Shown here one piece after another: positions 34,200 through 46,672 of a stretch of DNA of 64,000 nucleotides. The translations under genes were made by a program, and so were the position numbers. Position 1 is the first letter of the stretch. Every line of letters starts with the position of its first letter. The stretch is taken from contig OY726560.1 in the NCBI GenBank assembly GCA_963383645.1, forward strand, positions 88,198,093-88,262,092. The letters are read 5' to 3'. This DNA comes from Muscardinus avellanarius. Lineage: Eukaryota > Chordata > Mammalia > Rodentia > Gliridae. Below the pieces are notes generated by a model, which saw only the letters and a list, made by a program, of their open reading frames with translations, was not told the DNA's origin and did no database searches.

Positions 34200-34950
34200 T
34201 TATATAAATCTAGTAATTCTGCACCTGTTATTTCACCAGTTTCCTTTTCTGTTTGTGATTATGTCCCATTATATATGTGTTATGTTCCATGTGCTAATTT
34301 GTGCTTTCAGCTGTTGATGATATTTGAGTTGTTTCTAGTTGTTCTGCCCTTCCAAATGGTGCTTGTCTAGAGTGTTCACAGTATCCTCATAAGCATTCTC
34401 GGTCATTTCTCTACTGTAGCTCTCTAGAAGTGGAACATTTGGGTCATATTGTATATGTGCATCTTCAAATTTGTTAAATGATATCAAATTCATGTTAATT
34501 ATACCTGATTGGAACTTATGCCTAAGTTTTTTGAAATAAGTTTCAATTTATTGCTCCTTTCATTGGCAACAATTTATATTGACAAACATTTCTACCAAGC
34601 TGGTAGACAAGAAATGGTATTTTGTGGTACCAGTTTGCATCCCCTGCTTACTAACAAGAGTTGAGCATCTTTTCATATGCTTAAGGGCTGCTTATGTTTT
34701 CTTTGTGAAGAATCTGTTAGTCTTCTGTTCAGTTTTCTGTTAGTTCTGTGACTATAGATTTTAGAGCTTAATCCTTGTCAATTGTATGCATTACAAATAT
34801 CTTCTCTCATCTAGAGCTTATATATTTGCTCACTTGTGACATCTTCTAATGAACAGAAGTTACTAATTTTAACATAGTCAAATATATCAAAGCCCTCTTT
34901 GGTTTGTGCTTGGAAGAAATCCTGGAAAGCAGTACTTTGCATGCCTGTGT
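34200..34950 (-). mobile_element. Ancient L1 (L1M-type) 3' region, antisense
   Basis: The order is AGAAGTGGAACATTTGGGTC, GTTTGCATCCCCTGC, GTTGAGCATCTTTTCATATG, CTTATGTTTTCTTTGTGAAG, AATCCTTGTCAATTG, ACAAATATCTTCTCTCATC and TAGTCAAATATATCAAAG. This is the well-known reversed 3' region of old mammalian L1s. No open frame remains. Confidence 0.75.
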
Positions 34951-35730
34951 GTATGTGCATTATGTGTCCATGCATGTCTATGAAGGCAGGTGTGTAAGTT
35001 AGGTGTGTGAAGTATTATTTATTAAAGAAAATCTCTCCATTTACAATCTAAAGGATAGTGGTGCTTTTCAAAGTAGGAAGCTGGAAAAGCAGTGTATTTT
35101 TACTTCTGTTTTCTCTTTTTTCTCAACATATTTTAAGGATTCTTTATAAACTGTCCTTAGGGAAAGTAAATATGTTTTTTTAATATGCTAGATGATAGCA
35201 ATTTATTTTTTCTGTGAGGGTAGATTTTATATTTGGAAACAATCACAAGTCATTTAGTGACAGATTTGATGAATTTGGTGATTCATTGAATCACCAGAGG
35301 TGATTAAGCTGAGTAATACTTATTTTTCATCTAAAATATGTAAAGAAATGCATGTGCCATTAGAAAGTACTAGCATTTATCACACAATCCAAGTGGAATT
35401 AACCAGATGTTTTAACAAAGAACATTGTTATTGAAAAACTGATATAACTTGAAGGGTACTGTTTTTAATAGTCATTTAGCTACCAGGTCATTGTATAATT
35501 TTGTAAACTATAGCTTTATCATGTTGTGGTTTTTCTAGTATGTATTTCTCTATTTTCTTTCAAGAGGGTAGTGTGGCTTTTCTGAGTTTGAAAGACTCTT
35601 AAAAGCTAAAGTAATTGAAAATTGCCATGTTTATTTTTTTTAAAATGATGGTTGGAAAGCCACAAACTTTTAAAAAAGAATCAACTTGAAATTGGCAAGG
35701 CTGATCATGAGTCATATTAAAAAGGTACAA
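34951..35730. other. Intron, no recognised feature
   Basis: Unique AT-rich. A TG-rich stretch (TGTGTGTATGTGCATTATGTG) lies near 34946-35000. Confidence 0.45.
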
Positions 35731-35731
35731 G

Positions 35732-35911
35732 TCCAGCCAGGCGTGGTGGCACACGCCTATAATCCCAGCACTTGGGAGGCTTAGACAGGAGGATGGCAGT
35801 TTCAAGAACAGCCTCAGCAATAGTGAGACTCATGAATCTAGTGAGATCCTGTTTTAAAATAAAATAGGACCGGTGATGTAGCTTGGAAGTAGAAGGCCCT
35901 TGGATTCCATC
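35732..35911 (+). mobile_element. B1-dID SINE, sense
   Basis: AGCCAGGCGTGGTGGCACAC to GGATTCCATCCAAC. Confidence 0.9.
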
Positions 35912-35989
35912 CAACACACACACACGCACACACACACACACACGCACACGCACACGCACGCACACACACACGCACACACACACATACAG
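35912..35989. repeat. (CA)n microsatellite with CG interruptions
   Basis: CA units with several CG dinucleotides (ACGCACGCACAC-type), at the SINE tail. Alternating purine-pyrimidine throughout. Confidence 0.95.
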
Positions 35990-37985
35990 CACAATACCTT
36001 TGTTCCCCTATTACTCTCACTTCAAACAATTCATGATTTTATTTCTGTGCTCATTCATTTTGCTTCCCTCTTCATTTTTAGAGAATTCCAGATTTGAAAG
36101 TTTATATTTCTTGGTAAAAATTAAAAACAAATACAGCATGGCTGGAAAAGTGAGGAGAAAACGTGGACTAGGACTGGCACACCCTCGCTCAATAGTGCAG
36201 TGACACTGATTTCTTGCCTGTGAGCTCACGCTTACTCTAGTCATCATCACATAGAAACTGCTGATTAGTTTGCATGGTGAACATTTCACAGGATTCTACA
36301 ATTGTTGTGGGTCCATTTTAAAAACACATAGATGTATTTCCTAGGGATTTTAATAACATTTAATAATGATTTTTTAAATAATTTTAAGATTTTTAAGATT
36401 TTAAATTAATTTCTAAGATTTAAGATTTTTAAGATTTAATAATTATTTTATGTGAGGCTGGATAGACTAATGCTTTTAATATTCATCCCTCCAATGTGAA
36501 ATCCCTTGAGTGGTTTGTAGTTGTTTATGGTTTACTCTCCAAGGGCAGGACAGATACGAACTACTTCCCAGCACCCTAAAGCTGCATGGTGACTACCTTG
36601 GAAATAGCCCACCTGCCCCACTACAGAGAATGTAGGGATCAGTGTCAGAGGTTCTTATTGGAATTCCCTCAGGGCTTTGCACTTGAGGAACACAATCCAT
36701 AATTACACAGACTTGATTCATACTTAACTATTATAATTTTGGAAGGCTGAAGTCATTATAGTTAAATTCTTTCTAATAAAATGAAAATATTTTTGTCCTG
36801 AAGCTCCATAAGCAGTACACAGAGATTTAGAATCATGACAGATGGCTTAAAATGGTATTAAAATCTATTCCTGAGAATCCACAGTTCATGCATATTTAAT
36901 TTATCAAAGAATTCTTATAGGTATTTTACATTAGTGATTTATGTACTTCCATTTTTGTGCTTAACTTGATTAACTTTACTGTTAAGACGATGTGGAAGCA
37001 AGCAGAAGATTCACTTGCTGTGTGCTATTTGCTATTTTGTATAGCTTTGCAAGAATAATTAAGTTGTTCTGTGTACTTTTTAGTATGAGAATCAATTAGG
37101 TTATTCTATTCATTTATTAATACAAAATCATATTATAAATTATGTCTGCTGAAGGAGGCCAAATTCTTATGAAAAATTACTCATCACAAATTTATATGGT
37201 GTATTTACAGAGAAAAATGAAAGTTTTCCAAAAAATCATGAGTAATTTTTAATATATTTAAAATTTTCATTAAAAAATGGAGTATACTTCCTTAAAAGAT
37301 CATTTATTCCCCACTGGTAAAATGAATGGGATGAGTGAGCATTTGTAGCCTGTAGAGTTTAATTAATGGCGTATTATAATAGCTTTCCCTGAAAGCTGTT
37401 CACAGACTCATCAAAGAATTTTTTTTATGACTGGAAGAACATAATTCAATGTAACATTTTATGTTTGTCTCATGTTTACAGAGCACCACTCTACATTCCT
37501 CTTCTATTTCATTGTATTGTATATTATTTTAGAATATTTAATACCTTCAGAAACATTCTTAATGGAAATTTATACTGTCCCTCTGGTTTACTCATGATGG
37601 TGCACTCGCATTAAAGACATATTTTAAAAAAAAAAGATTTGTAATGACTTCCTCTAGCATTTACACTGTGAAGATTTTTATTGACTCTCCCTGTTCGAAA
37701 TATATATACATATATATTACTAGAAATATATATATTTACACACACACTTATACTTTGTACCCATATCTATGTATGTAAGTTTATATTAAATTATCTGTTC
37801 ATGTAATATTTCAAATGTTTGTGGGGTGGTGGTATATCATAATTAAAGCTGTTAATGGTTAAATTCAAATTTTCAAGAAAAATGAATTAACAGCATTTAT
37901 AAATAATGAGAAGGCTCTCAAGTGACTTAAATTAGTTGTCAAGGTAAGTCATCATAAGTTTTTGGCCATCATTTTGTCTGTCATC
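35990..37985. other. Intron, no recognised feature
   Basis: About 2 kb of unique AT-rich sequence. 36370-36440 is a low-complexity TTTTAAGATT-type repeat, and 37695-37740 has (TA)n runs. No coding signal. Confidence 0.55.
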
Positions 37986-37989
37986 CTCT

Positions 37990-38135
37990 TAAAAATATTA
38001 AGATGGGGAGATAGGAGGTGGGACAAGGCGGGAATTGCTCCAAGAATCATATGCATGTATATTTCTATCATTTTATACCTCAGTATGTTGTATAATTACA
38101 ATGTACCCAAACTATATATTTTTAAAAAGTGCTGG
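37990..38135 (+). mobile_element. Possible old L1 3' end, sense
   Basis: GATGGGGAGATAGGAGGTGG, GGCGGGAATTGCTCC, ATATGCATGTATATTTC, TATACCTCAGTATGTTG and ACAATGTACCCAAAC follow the L1 3' UTR layout of 28880-28975, but diverged. Confidence 0.45.
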
Positions 38136-38389
38136 CTATATTTCAGTGGATACTGAAGATATAAAGTAAAAAAAGCCATGCATTCTTGTGATGGTGAAAA
38201 TCATGGAGAAAAACTAGAGCATGCATGGAAATAAGCAAAAGGGAGAATTGGGAGAGCGGCCAGAGGTAAGCGTAATTCAGCACCCTCAGCCATGGTGGTC
38301 TAATGGCTCAGGATCTCAGCTCTTCCTCTATGCAGGGGCTCTGGAGGAGTCCTTACCACTTGAAGGGCAATCCTATGCCCATGTGATGG

Positions 38390-39520
38390 TTGTTCCTGCT
38401 TAAGGGGGAAGTCTTGGTTCTCATCACAGGATGATTTCTTCTGCTTAGCAGTCATCTCATCATGGGGTGATCTGTTTGGGGGACTCCCTGGAATCCAAGG
38501 TTTAGGACAATGACAGCAGACTTTGAGGCACTGCTCCTAGAATTCTGGACCAGGACGCTGTAAAGTCTGACAGTTGAATGTCCCCGAAAATCTTGAAAAT
38601 GCCTTAGTTACTCTTATGTTTGTATATTCAGTCTTGAAGGGGGAAATATATATTAGGTATATTTAGGGTCAATCAACTTTGTAGTGCCAATTTTTAGACA
38701 GAGACTCCTTAAGTGATTAATATGCCTCTGCAAGGAGTTGAGCAGGAACTTCACGCAAAGTTTAAGGTAATGAAGGAGAGGGATGCAAAAGGAAGGCAGC
38801 GGTCCAGGCTTTAGCCTGCCCTTAGTTACCATCGAGCATCTGCAGACCCTCAAGAGGAATTAGTGCTTCTAAGTCCTTGTTATAGTTACACAAGCGTGTT
38901 GTCTCCTATCTCATTCTCTCGTGAGTGTACAGTGGAGTTTTCTAGGGGCCACATGGTGTTGTTGGTGAGGGTCCATCCCTCAGCTCAGGAACTCAGGATC
39001 AGCGGGTCCTTGGGCTAATGTGATTGAAAAGAATTTCAGTATGCACCTGTCAGAGAGAGAGAGGTTTTTTAGGAAAGTAGGAAAGACACGTTCAAGGGAG
39101 AATGCAGGTGTTCTTAAGAGTGAGAGGGACATCCTGGGGAGTGCAGGGCTCTTTTCTCAAGGGGGCTTTTTGAGGGGTCGGCTAGAGGAGGTAGGTGAGA
39201 GTGACCTCAGTCTGGTGGTCCCGAGGAAGTTTCTGGTGGCCTGATCGTCATTAGGGTCTTCAGGCTCATGGAGGTCTTTATTATCTCATTAACTGATAAG
39301 CTAGAGAGTCTCCTAAATTGTAGATTTCTCAAGATATCATATCTGTTTTGTTAATAATGCCCAGGGAAATTATAGTTTATTTCAGTTAATGCACAGCAAA
39401 ATTGTAGTTTATTTCAATTAACTCTACAATCTACAGATTTCCCACAAATGTGGGAGAGACAGGCTGGGAAAGAGAACTGGATTGGGGAGTAAAGGTTGAG
39501 ACACTTTAGCACCAGGTTCT
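38390..39520. other. Unplaced moderately GC-rich block, possibly LTR-derived
   Basis: Composition differs from its AT-rich surroundings. There is an internal imperfect repeat (AATTATAGTTTATTTCAGTT at 39369 and AATTGTAGTTTATTTCAATT at 39399) and a purine-rich stretch (39050-39200). No clear LTR ends or viral frames, so the family is unknown. Confidence 0.3.
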
Positions 39521-41094
39521 TATATTAAAGCTGTATTTTACTTTTCCTTTTTTTCCTGCCTGTCTCCTCACTACTTATTTGTCTACTACATTATTGTTAT
39601 ATTGCAGTAGATTCAATGCAGATACAGAATACAGACGTCTTCCTAAGCCAGACATCAATTTGGCTTCCTCAGATCATAAAACAATGACATGCTTATTAGC
39701 TTTTGTTTTAAAAATGTAACTTATTTTGGTTTCATTGTATTATTTAATATGTAATAGATTTATTATTTTTAAGTGAATAAGCAGTTAAGACATTTCTTAG
39801 TTTCAGTATCTAATACAATAACCATCATTAGAAGTAACCCACATAAGCAAACTATTTTTGAGGGTTTTCAATAATTTTCAATAGGGTAGAGGTGTTCAGA
39901 GACTAAAGGACTACTGCATTAAGCTACGTGACCTGAACACATGACCAGTAGGCTGTTTGTTTTCGAAAACAAACTGGGCTTAGTTTAAGGCCCAGTCTAT
40001 CAGCTAGTGTTGCCCTTCTTCCTAATTATACATAGGATCATGTTACAAAACATAAAAGTTGTAATAAAGTCTTGGTAAATTAGAAGCAGAAAAATTTCTG
40101 TAAAGACTGGCATTTAAATCTAGAACAAATAGCCCATGCAGATATGCAACGGGCAAGTGACTTCCATTGAAGTGCTTATTATTGTATTAATTACATTCCA
40201 TTGCACAGTTTGAAAGGTATCCTTGATGTATTTTGTGGGTTCTGTTTGTACACTTTCTAATGCTCACAATTTAGGAATTGAATTGTATTCCCCAGTGATT
40301 ATCTTGAATTAGTGTAATTGAATATCGAATATTTTTTGTGTGTAATTAGACTTTAAGTATAGTTTTAAAGGAATGCAGGGATCAAACATTCTTTAAATCC
40401 TATCACCATTTGGGGGGAAGGGAATGGTGTTTTTTGCTCATTTGAAAATTCTAGAAGATATAGTATTTTAAGATATGAATGCTCAGTACAATAATCATTT
40501 ATTACAATAAATGTTTTCAAATTAAATGAGATAGTGCATTGTTTTACATGTGGTCCGAGTGCAGTGTGTGTTCTTGATACACATGTAAACCTAAATTGTC
40601 AGCTCTCGATTGGATCTCTTTTTAAAAATTTTTATTGCTAAGTAAATGTTTGAAATGTGTACATATTTCTCTTGTGATTCATTTTGCAAAGAGCTTTTTC
40701 ATTTGCTAGTACATTTGCTTGTACTAGCCACCATGATGCTAAACATTTTGATGGAAGAAATTAAAGAGAAAAAACTAAAACAAATAAACAAAAAAATCCT
40801 TGCTTTGATTGCTTGTTCTTGGAAAGGCAGCTTTCTCCCTTCTTTTAAAGGCAGCTCCTATGGGATAAGTCACATTGAAAGATAAGTCACACAAACTGTG
40901 AACACATATAACATTATGCTGTGATGGAAGATTAATTTTAGTTTTTTTTAAATGGAAGTTATAGTTCAGTATTTTCTGCAACAGTACATTTAGTCTTTGG
41001 CCTCAGAAAACAGAATTTCTCCAACATAACTAAACTGCTGCACTAGGTTTCTGTCTCCTGTCTCTGTGTGTTTTATTTTACAAGTTTCAGCCAT
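39521..41094. other. Intron, no recognised feature
   Basis: About 1.6 kb of unique AT-rich sequence. Nothing supportable. Confidence 0.5.
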
Positions 41095-41245
41095 TTGGTC
41101 TCAGTTGTCTTATTGAGAAATGAGAACAAGACTAAAAGCCATAAATCCTGGGAGGATTTAATCCAGATCCATCCGTTAAGCAGCTGTGTGACCAGGTTGA
41201 AATGACTGAAATGATCCTCTCTGCCTTTGACTCTATTCCCCAACT
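41095..41245 (+). mobile_element. Possible MIR, sense
   Basis: AATCCTGGGAGGATTTAATC, AGCAGCTGTGTGACCAGG and TTGACTCTATTCCCCAACTC resemble the MIR core and tail. Weak. Confidence 0.4.
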
Positions 41246-41394
41246 CCGTGGATGACACCTACTTTGCTCTGCAGCATTTGTCTATGGCAGAACCCACTGA
41301 TCACAATTCTTTTCAGTCTCTTAGCCTATCACTCTCATGTATTCCCCTCTGACCCTTCTTGCTTTTAAAAAGCAGGATATTTTGAAAAGGCAAA

Positions 41395-41660
41395 AGTGTT
41401 CCTGTCATCGCTGTTTAACATTTCCCACTGACTTCCTGTGGCTAAAATCCAGACTCCCCAGGACTGGAGGCTCTACAATTAAGTGAAGAGAGCTGAGCAT
41501 TGCAACTTGGCAGAGATGAAACTGAATGTTGATATGCCTGAGTCAGTGCAGGCCACGAAGCCTTCTCAGTTACCTCCCAACTGAGCTAGATTCTCTTCTC
41601 TGGAGTTCCTAACATCTTTAGTGCCCTCTTTACAGGCACATTATGTTAGACTGTGTTTCA
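41395..41660 (+). mobile_element. Probable L2 fragment, sense
   Basis: CACTGACTTCCTGTGGC, TAAAATCCAGACTCCCC and CATCTTTAGTGCCCTC resemble the L2 3' region, partly. Eroded. Confidence 0.4.
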
Positions 41661-41664
41661 TTCA

Positions 41665-42520
41665 CCCAATTTATTCATTCAGGAAATAATGATTTTTGCA
41701 TATACTATTTGCTAGGCATTGTTCTAAGTGTTGGGTTATAGCAGAGACCAAATAATACAACATGGAAGTAATATGGTGCTTAGATCCTACAGATGAGACA
41801 TAAGAAAAAATAAATGAATATTTTTAATGGGTACCTGTGTAAGAAGTACTATGAACAACAAAACATGGTAGGGATGGAGCCTGGCCTACAGGATGGAGAA
41901 GGGATAAGTTGAACATTGAACAGGGACATAAATGGAGTCATGATGGACTCATATCTAGGGGAGAAGAACATTTTAGGAAGAGAGAATAAAAATGTGCCAA
42001 GCCACAAGACAGGCTGGAGTCGACATATTTGAAGAACAAGGTGGAAGCCCATGTGTCTGGAGTGAGGAAAGTTATTATAGGGGTGGGGATAAGAGAGTGG
42101 GTAGCAAATCAATAGTATAGGGCAGCTCTCCTGGCATGGCATTGTAGGCCATGCAGAGGTCCACGTGTACTTTTATAGTCAAGATTGGAATCTTTAAGAG
42201 GGTTTGAGCAGAACAGCAGTGGGTCTAAGTTATGGCTATTAAGAGGCTTTCTTGCAGCCATGGAAAATAAACTTGGGTAGCAGGGAGGGAAGCAGAAATA
42301 CTAGAAAACTATTGAAAGAGCCAAAGAGACAGATGATAATTTCTTGGATGTAAGGTAGTAAAAAAAGTAGATCATAAGCAGTGGTCAAATTTGGGAACTA
42401 TTTTTGCAAGTTTATCAAATAGTTTTTACTCCTCGATTGAATTGAAAATGGTGTGTGAGATAAAGTGAGGATCAAAGGAAGACCCCAAGATTTCAGCCCA
42501 AACAATTTGGATTTTTTTTT
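41665..42520 (-). mobile_element. L2 LINE, antisense
   Basis: TTATTCATTCAGGAAATAAT, GCTAGGCATTGTTCTAAG, CAGAGACCAAATAATAC, ATTTTAGGAAGAGAG, GCATTGTAGGCCATG, GGGTTTGAGCAGAACAGC and AGACCCCAAGATTTCAGC are ordered landmarks of the reversed L2 3' portion. About 850 bp, the best L2 copy here. Confidence 0.78.
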
Positions 42521-42594
42521 ACAGTAGTTGAGAAAACTAATGAGTACCAAGTTAGCAGAGTATCTAGTGTACAATAATCATTTGCTTATTTATT

Positions 42595-42905
42595 GTATCA
42601 GGGATTGACACAGTTGTAGTGACAAAAAGCCCTCAAAATATGGTGGTTTGAGTAAGATAGAAGCTCACATCTCTTTCCTATGGTATTCTGGAGGTGAGAG
42701 GACCAGGCTGGCGGATGGCTGTCCTCCATGTACTGACTCAGATTCCCAGGTCCTGGCGGATGGCTGTCCTCCATGTACTGACTCAGATGCCCAGGTCTCT
42801 CCCATCTTGTCACCTCAGCATCACCCAGCTGTTGTCACTGTGGACCAGGTGGAAGCCAGGTCACCACTTTGTCACTGTTGTGTCCTGTAAGAGGGAGAAG
42901 GAGGA
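42595..42905. mobile_element. Old interspersed repeat of uncertain family with a tandem duplication
   Basis: AAAATATGGTGGTTTGAGTA, AGATAGAAGCTCACATC and the GC-rich part have the look of an ancient mammal-wide repeat, but I cannot name it. It holds a 45-bp duplication (42708-42797). Confidence 0.35.
42708..42797. repeat. 45-bp tandem duplication
   Basis: The unit CTGGCGGATGGCTGTCCTCC... is at 42708-42752 and 42753-42797, with one difference (GATTCCC versus GATGCCC). Confidence 0.97.
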
Positions 42906-44229
42906 ATGACAGAAAGTGGCTTCATGTGCAAAGTTGCACACTTGATCTGCTTTCATCCCCTTGTACAGCACTTCACTGTGGAAGGCTACACAAAGTGATC
43001 CTACAAGCAGCCATCAGTCTAGAAAAAAAAAAAAGGGAGTAGAGTGCTCCCTTGCTGATATGAGGAGGGACAGGATGGATTCTGGGTACCAGTGTATTTG
43101 TCTCTTTCTCATAGGCAGATTATATTTGGGGACCACTGTGTTCTCTATAGCCCCAGTACTGACCATAGTTTCTGTATATAACATGCTCACTACCTGTTGA
43201 CTTCCTTAATAAGAAGGTAAATACATGGAACAGGAATTATCTTATAATTGATATGGTAATATCTTCTGTGAACTTTTCAATTAATTTTATAACTCATTTT
43301 TCATATTTTCAATTATTTTTAAATTACTTTAATCATTGACCCAGAAAAAACTGATTGTGTTTCAGTTATCTTCCAGTGTCCTACATTTGTTTATTATCCA
43401 GGATGAGCAAGTCATGCTGGGCAGTCATTTATGCATTTATGCTTTTTTAGAGTATTTGCCTCACACGCTTGCTTCCAAATGACAATTCCAGAAATCACAG
43501 TCAGTGATGAAGGAGTGAGTCACTTCCATATAATAAAAACTGCATCAGTGCTTCCAAACTTCCCAGGTCTCCAAATCTCACCTCACACTCCACATAAACC
43601 CAGTGCTCTTTCTGTCTTGAAGGTACTATTTAGCTTGACAGTTGGAAAAGATGTATTTGAATTTAAAGATAATTTTCTAAAAGGTTAATAAACCATGTAA
43701 CATTTTAAGAACCTGTTTGGAAACAATGACTTTAATCTGAAGATAATTTTAATAATAAAACAGATTGGTAAGGCAAATTTTTTATCATTAGGAAACTGAG
43801 AGATGACACACAAAACATCTTATGTCTCATTTGGAAAGCTTGGGCTTGAGCTATCAATATGAAAGAAAATTAGGTCCTATTTTCTTATACTATGCCATTT
43901 TGAAAATTTGTTCCATCTTCTTTCTAAGATCAGTTGATCTATGTCTCTAACTATCCATCATATCTCTTTATGTATACATTTCTTAGGTATCCTATTTATA
44001 GAAAACCACACGGTTTCCAAACATTCTCAATGGAAATGTTTAAATTTTCCTGTATTTATTTGTATATGTTGAAGTCTAGGTCCATGTATCATTCATATAT
44101 GAATATATATATATATATGTATGTATTTTCTTAATTTATTAGTAAAATTTTGTTCAAAATATTACATGAAAGCATAGATATTAGAGAACTGTTTTAGCTT
44201 GCCATACTCTGAAATTTAGTTCTTTCAAA
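42906..44229. other. Intron, no recognised feature
   Basis: Unique sequence. Short A-tract at 43024-43034, and (TA)n at 44103-44118. No gene signal. Confidence 0.5.
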
Positions 44230-44335
44230 AGTGTAGCATGTGAGCAGAGACCTTGGCAGTGTTCCCCAGTACTTAGTCCAGAGCCAGCACATAGAAGGTG
44301 TTCCATTTATTTAATAAGTAATTATTAATTGAGTC
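44230..44335 (+). mobile_element. L2 3' end, sense
   Basis: TTCCCCAGTACTTAGTCC, AGAGCCAGCACATAGAAGG and TGTTCCATTTATTTAATAAG is the terminal L2 motif. Confidence 0.6.
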
Positions 44336-44740
44336 CTACTTGAATGATAAATATCCTGACACCAAGAGTTCATGGTTAATTTTAGGGAATTCAAACACAT
44401 ACCTGAAAAAATATATCACATACACTGACATATCCACAAACTTATATTCAGTTTATTTCAAATTATCCTTTTATTGACAATTTTAATTGATAATAAACCA
44501 TATAGCTGATGAAAAATTTTTGCCAATAGTTATTAAGCATTAGTTAATTCTGAAAATTATCTATCCGTATTCTCTTCAAATGAAACTTTTATTCATTTAA
44601 TTTGAAAATTTTTCTGCATTTAGACATTTAAGCTTTCCAAAGCCTCTGTTCAGATTTAATAAGCCAAAGATTTAAATAATTGTTTAACACATTATCATTT
44701 GGATGTGCAAACTTTCAATTAAGATTCTCAGAGTTGGGGC
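44336..44740. other. Intron, no recognised feature
   Basis: Unique AT-rich. Confidence 0.4.

Positions 44741-44741
<1 letters not shown>

Positions 44742-44785
<44 letters not shown>
44742..44785. repeat. (GT)n microsatellite
   Basis: About 22 perfect GT units, not attached to a recognisable SINE tail. Confidence 0.97.
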
Positions 44786-44787
<2 letters not shown>

Positions 44788-45289
44788 TAATTCTTAACTT
44801 CTTCAAGAAGAGAGTTTTGTGAAACTCTATATAAATTTTCCATCAGTGTGGGAGCATATCTCATTATGCTCAAAAGATTGTTTATTGAGCTCAACTTTGC
44901 CCTAAGGAAAGCAAAGAAAATTAGAACAAATTTAGTAAGAATGTTTAACTTTCCATATCTTATAATACTTTGCCTGTAACTAAATGGAAACTTAGCTTAC
45001 TAAACTTTTATCATGCAGGATGAATGTATTTCTTTAGTTCTTTCATAACAAATATATTTCTTCATAAAAATGTCCATCCTCATTACAAAATTGCTAAATT
45101 TAAAAGCACCACAAAAAATGATCAAATCTTTTTTTGAGGTTTGATTAGATAACTATGTAAAATCAGGCTGCATGTCGTAAAAATTTTGAAAGAACTAAAT
45201 TTCATGCAACCTTTTGCTATTGTGAATGTTTTCCCTATGTTTAAACTAGAATAATATTAAACTCTTAATTAAATTATTTTTATTTAAAA
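44786..45289. other. Intron, no recognised feature
   Basis: Unique AT-rich. Confidence 0.4.
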
Positions 45290-45301
45290 AAATTGGAGAA
45301 C

Positions 45302-45501
45302 TGGCCAGGTGTGGTGGCACACGCTTGTTATACTTGCGTTTGGGAGGCTGAGACAGGAGGATTGCACTGGTTCGAAGCCAGCCTCAGCTACTTAGTGAGG
45401 CTCTCAGAAACTTAGACCCTGTTTCCAAATAAAAGTATAAAATAGGTCTGGGAGTATAGCCCGGAGGTAGAAAGCCCCTGGGTTCCACCCCCAGTACCAC
45501 A

Positions 45502-45502
<1 letters not shown>
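45302..45502 (+). mobile_element. B1-dID SINE, sense, with target duplication
   Basis: GGCCAGGTGTGGTGGCACAC to GGTTCCACCCCCAGTACCAC. It carries the derived linker (GGTCTGGGAGTATAGCCCGG) but the older ID B box. AAATTGGAGAACTGG at about 45290 and AAATTGGAGGACTGG at 45549 flank it, (CA)n tail included. Confidence 0.92.

Positions 45503-45549
<47 letters not shown>
45503..45549. repeat. (CA)n microsatellite
   Basis: About 23 CA units at the tail of the preceding SINE and inside its target duplication. Confidence 0.97.
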
Positions 45550-45551
<2 letters not shown>

Positions 45552-45563
45552 TTGGAGGACTGG

Positions 45564-46100
45564 TTATCAACTTCTGTTTAATTATCTTTGCTTCCAAGAC
45601 TAAGATGGAAATAGCTCGTAAATATGTCAGAATAGATTTTAAATGTTCTTACCACAAAAATAAGGTATGCAAAGGTTATATTAACTAGTTTATTTAGCCA
45701 TCCCACAATGTTCCTGTGTATTAAAACATCATGTGTCACACAATATATATAATACATATGTATAATTTTTATTTATCAATTGCAAAAAGATAAGCCTTGG
45801 GTAAATTATTTAACTTTATAAACCTGTCTTTCATTTCCTATAATTAATTAACTATGCCTTCCTTGAAGTGTTTTTGTGATAAGGATCATGAATGTAAAAT
45901 AACTCTTTAGTGACATTGTACACATTTCTACAAACGTATTTCTACAAATGTTCTCACTAATTAATCTTAGCCTAGGAAATTCAAATGTGTAGTTTTCTTG
46001 TTTTCTTCTCATCCTAAAAATGTGCATGTAAGCAAAAGTTTCTTTACATCAGTCTCAAGAAGTAGGGACTTGAAATTGAATATGGTCAATGCTTAATAAT
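45564..46100. other. Intron, no recognised feature
   Basis: Unique AT-rich. Confidence 0.4.
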
Positions 46101-46106
46101 CAGCTC

Positions 46107-46200
46107 TGGAAAGGAAGGAAAGTAGGAAAGAGGGAAGGAAAAAAGGAAGGAAGGGATGAAGGAAGGAGAGAAAGAAGAAAGAAAAGAAGAAAGGACATGA
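46107..46200. repeat. Imperfect (GGAA)n purine tract
   Basis: GGAAGGAAAGTAGG-type units with GAAA runs. Nearly all purine. Confidence 0.85.
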
Positions 46201-46315
46201 GAGGAAAAAATATAGTTTTTGGACAAGCAGCATCAGCATTACCTGAGAACCTGTTAGAAATGAAAAATTTTAGGGATGTACCCTAGACCTACTGAATTGA
46301 AAACTCTAAAGATGA

Positions 46316-46440
46316 CTGCTTTGGTGGTGCATATTAATCTAGGTTTGAGAGACTGAGGCAGAAGGAGTGTAGGTTTGAGACCAGCCTCAGCAACTTAGAC
46401 TCTCAGTAACTTAGCAACACCCTGTTTCAAAAATTCAAAT
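46316..46440 (+). mobile_element. B1-dID SINE, B1 half of a split copy
   Basis: TTTGGTGGTGCATATTAATC to CACCCTGTTTCAAAAATTC. It is interrupted in its linker by the next SINE and resumes at about 46673. Confidence 0.85.
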
Positions 46441-46444
46441 AAAA

Positions 46445-46656
46445 GCCAAACGTGGTGGTGCACGCTTGTAATCCCTGCGCTTGGGAGGCAGAGATAGGAG
46501 GATCGCGCAGGTTCGAAGCCAGCTGCGCTGGCTTAAGAGACCCTGTTTCAAAAAATAAAATAGGTCTGGGAGTGTAGTCCGGAGGTAGAAGGGCTTCCAG
46601 GAACCCCAGTATCACCAAAAAACAAAACAAAAGAAAACAAAACAAAAAAACAAAAA
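46445..46656 (+). mobile_element. B1-dID SINE, derived subfamily, nested in another SINE
   Basis: GCCAAACGTGGTGGTGCACG, B box GGTTCGAAGCC, GGTCTGGGAGTGTAGTCC, GGCTTCCAGGAACCCCAGTA, then an AACAAAAC-type tail. AAAAATTCAAATAAAA flanks it (46430-46445 and about 46657-46672). Confidence 0.93.
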
Positions 46657-46672
46657 CAAAAATTCAAATAAA

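Noticed and set aside
35717..36203. Frames with Thr-His or Cys-Val repeats
   Set aside because: Products of the (CA)n microsatellite.
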